A stretch of 64,000 nucleotides of DNA from Alphaproteobacteria bacterium. GTDB lineage: Bacteria > Pseudomonadota > Alphaproteobacteria > MPNO01 > UBA2964. The notes under the pieces are model-generated. The model saw only the letters and a program-made list of their open reading frames with translations. It was not told where the DNA came from and made no database searches. Position 1 is the first letter of the stretch; the number at the start of each line of letters is the position of its first letter. Below are positions 60,783 through 64,000 of this stretch, piece by piece. The translations under genes and the position numbers were made by a program. The stretch lies in the NCBI GenBank assembly GCA_012103315.1, contig WLWZ01000012.1, forward strand, positions 62,001-126,000. Reading direction: 5' to 3'.

Positions 60783-60822
60783 ATCTAACGGTTAGATGGC
60801 GTTGTACGATCTGGAAATCAAC
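60783..60822 (-). promoter_or_regulatory. Heat-shock-like promoter and palindrome before lon
   Basis: Minus-strand GTTGATT (60816-60822), 14-base spacer, CGCCATCTA (60793-60801) match the sigma32 consensus CTTGAAA/CCCCATNTA in part, best in the -10 (7 of 9). A 15-bp perfect palindrome, ATCTAAC-G-GTTAGAT (60783-60797), overlaps the -10. The lon genes of other proteobacteria are heat-shock induced, which fits. The palindrome may be an operator. Confidence 0.5.
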
Positions 60823-60829
60823 CACGTTC

Positions 60830-62095
60830 TCAAGCGCTCGTTCCCAAATCCTCACGACGATCAGAATAAATGTAGAGCGGCTTAGCTCTGCCTTCGACGA
60901 CTTCGCCACTGATAGCAACTTCTTCAATACCTTCAAAACCTGGCAATTCGTACATCGTATCGAGCAAAATCGCTTCAAGAATGGATCTAAGCCCTCGAGC
61001 ACCGGTTTTGCGTTCGATGGCTTTCTTCGCGATCGAATGCAAGGCATCATCGGCAAAGGTCAAAGCAACTTCTTCCATTTCGAATAAAGTTGAGTATTGC
61101 TTTACAAGGGCGTTCTTGGGTTTCACCAAAATTTCAACCAGTGCCTCTTCTTCCAACTCTTCGAGTGTTGCAATGACTGGCAACCGACCGACAAACTCCG
61201 GAATAAGACCAAATTTCAATAAATCTTCTGGTTCGATCTCTCTCAAGATTTCCCCGGTTTTACGTTCATCAGGCCCTGTCACATCAGCGCCTATACCAAT
61301 TGAGCTGCCTTTGCCGCGCGATCCGATAATTTTCTCAAGACCGGCGAAAGCACCACCGCAAATAAACAATATGTTCGTGGTATCAACTTGAAGGAATTCC
61401 TGCTGTGGATGTTTACGTCCACCCTGTGGGGGAACGCTCGCAACAGTCCCTTCCATAATCTTCAGCAATGCCTGCTGAACACCTTCTCCTGAAACGTCAC
61501 GAGTTATCGATGGATTATCCGATTTCCGCGAAATCTTATCGACTTCATCTATATAGACGATGCCGCGTTGAGCCCGCTCAACATTATAGTCCGCAGCTTG
61601 CAGCAACTTGAGAATAATGTTTTCGACATCTTCACCAACATAACCAGCTTCCGTTAGTGTCGTGGCATCTGCCATCGTAAAAGGCACATCGAGGATGCGG
61701 GCAAGCGTTTGCGCTAGGAGCGTCTTACCGCAACCTGTTGGCCCAATTAGTATGATGTTGGATTTTGCCAGCTCAACTTCGTCATTTTTACTGCTATGTG
61801 ATAAGCGTTTGTAGTGATTATGCACCGCAACAGATAGAACCCGTTTAGCGTAATATTGACCAATTACATAATCATCGAGGACTGAACAAATATCCGCAGG
61901 TGTCGGAACCCCATCGCGGGATTTCACCAATGTCGTCTTGTGCTCTTCACGGATGATATCCATGCAGAGTTCGACACATTCGTCACAGATGAAAACTGTC
62001 GGCCCAGCTATGAGCTTTCGGACTTCGTGCTGACTCTTTCCGCAAAACGAACAATAAAGGACGTTTTTTGCGTCTCCATTACCAGACTTGGTCAT
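60830..62095 (-). CDS. clpX: ATP-dependent Clp protease ATP-binding subunit ClpX
   Basis: Unfolds tagged proteins and feeds them to ClpP. The N-terminal zinc-binding domain has Cys15, Cys18, Cys37 and Cys40; Walker A GPTGCGKT is at 118-125, Walker B around [10 protein letters not shown], and an IGF-type loop for docking ClpP is expected near residue 265 ([13 protein letters not shown] region). The 421 residues are normal. Upstream 190 bases separate it from clpP and hold a small hairpin (TAGTGT/ACACTA, 62180-62196). Its function in alphaproteobacteria includes cell-cycle proteolysis. Confidence 0.98.
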   Translation of the reverse strand: MTKSGNGDAKNVLYCSFCGKSQHEVRKLIAGPTVFICDECVELCMDIIREEHKTTLVKSRDGVPTPADICSVLDDYVIGQYYAKRVLSVAVHNHYKRLSHSSKNDEVELAKSNIILIGPTGCGKTLLAQTLARILDVPFTMADATTLTEAGYVGEDVENIILKLLQAADYNVERAQRGIVYIDEVDKISRKSDNPSITRDVSGEGVQQALLKIMEGTVASVPPQGGRKHPQQEFLQVDTTNILFICGGAFAGLEKIIGSRGKGSSIGIGADVTGPDERKTGEILREIEPEDLLKFGLIPEFVGRLPVIATLEELEEEALVEILVKPKNALVKQYSTLFEMEEVALTFADDALHSIAKKAIERKTGARGLRSILEAILLDTMYELPGFEGIEEVAISGEVVEGRAKPLYIYSDRREDLGTSA

Positions 62096-62285
62096 CGATA
62101 CTCCATTGAACTCGGTATCACAGGATTATGTTAGCGAAGCTATTCGCAAGCGTCCATCCGCAAAACTTGGGAGATTTCCTAGTGTTTTCTACACTAAACT
62201 CGTAATGCGTCATGCGATTCCCATACGAAACACTCTTAAGGCTCCTAGGTCACCAGACAGAATTCAATAATCGGTTAATACGGTC

Positions 62286-62942
62286 CTATTTGTCGTCAGA
62301 TTCTTCGGGAGTGATTTCTGCCCTTGAATCGACAACATCATCGATAAGACCAAATTCCTTCGCTTCTTCCGGTGAAAGGAAGCTATCCCGGTCCATTCGT
62401 TGTTCGATCACGTCTATCGTCTGTCCAGTGTGATTGACATAAATCTCATTTAAACGGGCTCGCAAATTCAAAATTTCACGAGCATGTATATCGATATCTG
62501 TCGCCTGTCCCTGAAAACCGCCAGACGGTTGATGAATCATAATGCGAGAATGGGGCAAGCCGTATCTCTTTCCCTTGGTTCCGCCTGTAAGCAAAAGCGA
62601 CCCCATTGAGGCAGCCTGGCCAAAACACACTGTCGAAATATCCGGCCGAATGTAATTCATCGTATCATAAATCGCGAGACCAGCGGTCACGATCCCGCCC
62701 GGTGAATTGATATAAAACGAAATGTCTTTCGAGGGATTTTCAGATTCAAGATACATCAGCTGAGCACAGATTAAGCTAGACACATGGTCATCTACTGGGC
62801 CTGTGAGAAAAATAATTCTTTCCTTTAGAAGCCGTGAATAGATGTCATAGGCGCGCTCTCCCCGGTTCGTCTGCTCAACGACCATTGGAACCAGAGCGTT
62901 CATCTGCGGTGCATTCATGTTAAACTCGTCCATTTCGTTCAC
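62286..62942 (-). CDS. clpP: ATP-dependent Clp protease proteolytic subunit ClpP
   Basis: Serine protease barrel that works with ClpX. The triad is Ser112 in GQAASMGS, His137 in MIHQPSGG and Asp186. The 218 residues fit the family. The start is uncertain: GTG at 62942 overlaps the tig stop as GTGA, while ATGs at 62933 and 62918 are also possible, none with a clear ribosome site; the conserved core begins at about residue 15. Confidence 0.96.
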   Translation of the reverse strand: MNEMDEFNMNAPQMNALVPMVVEQTNRGERAYDIYSRLLKERIIFLTGPVDDHVSSLICAQLMYLESENPSKDISFYINSPGGIVTAGLAIYDTMNYIRPDISTVCFGQAASMGSLLLTGGTKGKRYGLPHSRIMIHQPSGGFQGQATDIDIHAREILNLRARLNEIYVNHTGQTIDVIEQRMDRDSFLSPEEAKEFGLIDDVVDSRAEITPEESDDK

Positions 62943-64000
62943 TTTTTATCAGCGGCTTTCGCGCTTGCACGCTTCGCCTTGGATTTCGATTTCGCCTTTG
63001 AACTGCTCTTCTTCTTTTTGCCGCCACCTGTTTCTTCCGCTGCTTCATCTGGATCGCGCGAAAGTTCTTCTATTGTAGTTTCAACTTCAGTAACGGTGGC
63101 CATCTCGACAATAAAATCAACCACCTTGTCTTCAAAAATAGGGGCTTGCAGCTCCTGCATCGCTTCCGGGTTATTTTGGTAATATTCGAAAACTCGCGCT
63201 TCATGCCCCGGTAACCGGGCTGCTTCGGCCTGCATTGCCTTATTCAAATCATCTTGCGTGACCGTAATATTATTTGATTGCCCTACCTCAGAAATCAACA
63301 ATCCAAGCCGGACTCGCCGAGAAGCAATTTCGCGATAACGTTCTTTCAGTTCGTCATCACTTTTCGCCTTATCATCCTCGTCTAAAGCATCACGCTCTTT
63401 GGCATCCATTACCTGCTGCCAAATTGCGTCAAACTCTCCATCGAGAATGCCCTCTGGTAACTCGAAATCATGCGCATCAGATAATTCGTCAAGGAGACCG
63501 CGTTTCAGATGGGCCCTAGAGAGTTGACCGTATTCACGCCCAAGTTCTTCACTAACCGCTGCTTTTAAGGCATCAAGATCTTCCATCCCGTTAGCTTTTG
63601 CCAACTCGTCATCGACGGTGACTGGCGTAGCTTCACGGATCTCTTTGACTGTGACATCAAAAACGAGTTCCTTGCCTTTCAGCTCATCATTCGGATGATC
63701 TTCAGGCATCGACACTTTGACTTCCTTATTATCCCCAGCTTTCGTACCAGAAATTTGTTCTTCGAAACCTGGAAGAAAACCGCCGGCGCCGAGTTCCAAT
63801 TCAAAGTCCGTCATCGAACCACCAGCAAACTCTTCTCCGCCAACCGTTCCTTTAAAATCAACGACGACTTGATCGCCATCTTTTGAAGCGCGCTTACCAC
63901 TAATCGGTTCAAAGTTTTTTCGGCTTTCCGCCAGTCGTTGTAATGTCTGATCGATCTCCGCGTCGCTAACTTTCACGACCTTGCGTTCAAGTTTAAGCGT
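62939..64000 (-). CDS. tig: Trigger factor, C-terminal part (cut by window edge)
   Basis: Ribosome-bound chaperone and peptidyl-prolyl isomerase. The frame continues through the right edge; the residues before the GTG at 63976 (LKLERKV) fit the family, so that codon is internal and the N-terminal ribosome-binding domain is missing. Present are the FKBP-type PPIase domain ([17 protein letters not shown] in part), the substrate-binding arms, and a Lys/Ser/Ala-rich basic tail of about 30 residues rich in KK and KSK repeats. The order tig-clpP-clpX-lon is typical. Confidence 0.95.
   Translation of the reverse strand, partial: TLKLERKVVKVSDAEIDQTLQRLAESRKNFEPISGKRASKDGDQVVVDFKGTVGGEEFAGGSMTDFELELGAGGFLPGFEEQISGTKAGDNKEVKVSMPEDHPNDELKGKELVFDVTVKEIREATPVTVDDELAKANGMEDLDALKAAVSEELGREYGQLSRAHLKRGLLDELSDAHDFELPEGILDGEFDAIWQQVMDAKERDALDEDDKAKSDDELKERYREIASRRVRLGLLISEVGQSNNITVTQDDLNKAMQAEAARLPGHEARVFEYYQNNPEAMQELQAPIFEDKVVDFIVEMATVTEVETTIEELSRDPDEAAEETGGGKKKKSSSKAKSKSKAKRASAKAADKK

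Noticed and set aside
63974..63976. GTG as the start of tig
   Set aside because: The frame continues to the window edge with residues typical of trigger factor, so the GTG encodes an internal valine.
1..64000. CRISPR arrays, prophage, insertion sequences, toxin-antitoxin or defence genes
   Set aside because: No repeat-spacer pattern, transposase, integrase or phage gene was seen on either strand.

Overview
The window is a long run of housekeeping genes from an alphaproteobacterium, most likely of the Rhodospirillales kind. The evidence is a LexA box of the alphaproteobacterial form GAAC-N7-GAAC in front of lexA, a short prolyl-tRNA synthetase without the editing insertion, LpxI in place of LpxH, separate nuoC and nuoD, an RseP with one PDZ domain, and a ComEC without the usual C-terminal hydrolase motif. 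The gene order tig-clpP-clpX-lon-hup-tRNA-nuo-birA-coaX-rnj ... proS-lolCD-dnaE-rpsB-tsf-pyrH-frr-uppS-cdsA-dxr-rseP-bamA-skp-lpxD-fabZ-lpxA-lpxI-lpxB is, from general knowledge, typical of this group. Base composition looks fairly even and similar throughout.

Layout. Bases 206-4362 (+): trpG, trpD, trpC, moaC and moeA overlap end to end and look like one operon for tryptophan and molybdenum cofactor synthesis. LexA follows behind its own LexA-controlled promoter. comEC (-) converges on it. gltX and gltA (+) follow. Then nearly everything to the end is on the minus strand. Bases 10384-24603 (read right to left): rpsB, tsf, pyrH, frr (translation and pyrimidine supply), uppS, cdsA, dxr (isoprenoid and phospholipid precursors), rseP, bamA, skp (outer-membrane protein biogenesis), lpxD, fabZ, lpxA, lpxI, lpxB (lipid A). 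Bases 24816-31710: proS, lolC, lolD, dnaE. Bases 31804-34431: a small secreted protein of unknown function, a plus-strand purine permease, a 3-methyladenine glycosylase and a DUF1467 protein. Bases 34439-37625: rnj, coaX and birA. Bases 37636-51757: the full 14-gene complex I operon nuoA-N. Bases 52093-57471: accessory genes (double cupin, membrane-anchored SGNH hydrolase, adenylate-forming ligase, UbiD-type decarboxylase), with tRNA-Asp among them and tRNA-Val just beyond. Bases 57833-64000: hup, lon, clpX, clpP and the C-terminal part of tig.

Most unusual points. (1) RNase J is interrupted by one in-frame TAA (35438-35440) with no frameshift; both halves are otherwise intact. (2) The UbiD/ligase pair and the cupin/SGNH pair sit between tRNA-Val, tRNA-Asp and nuoA, inside an otherwise conserved block, and may form a small aromatic or unsaturated acid pathway. 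(3) Several intergenic regions carry strong regulatory candidates: a perfect DnaA box plus a 10-bp inverted repeat upstream of dnaE, a perfect CtrA-type TTAA-N7-TTAAC site beside a tandem 12-bp repeat upstream of nuoA, a heat-shock-like promoter with a 15-bp palindrome before lon, and a LexA operator sharing bases with a hairpin after moeA. I saw no CRISPR array, prophage, insertion sequence or defence system. I did not find a clearly new multi-gene system.
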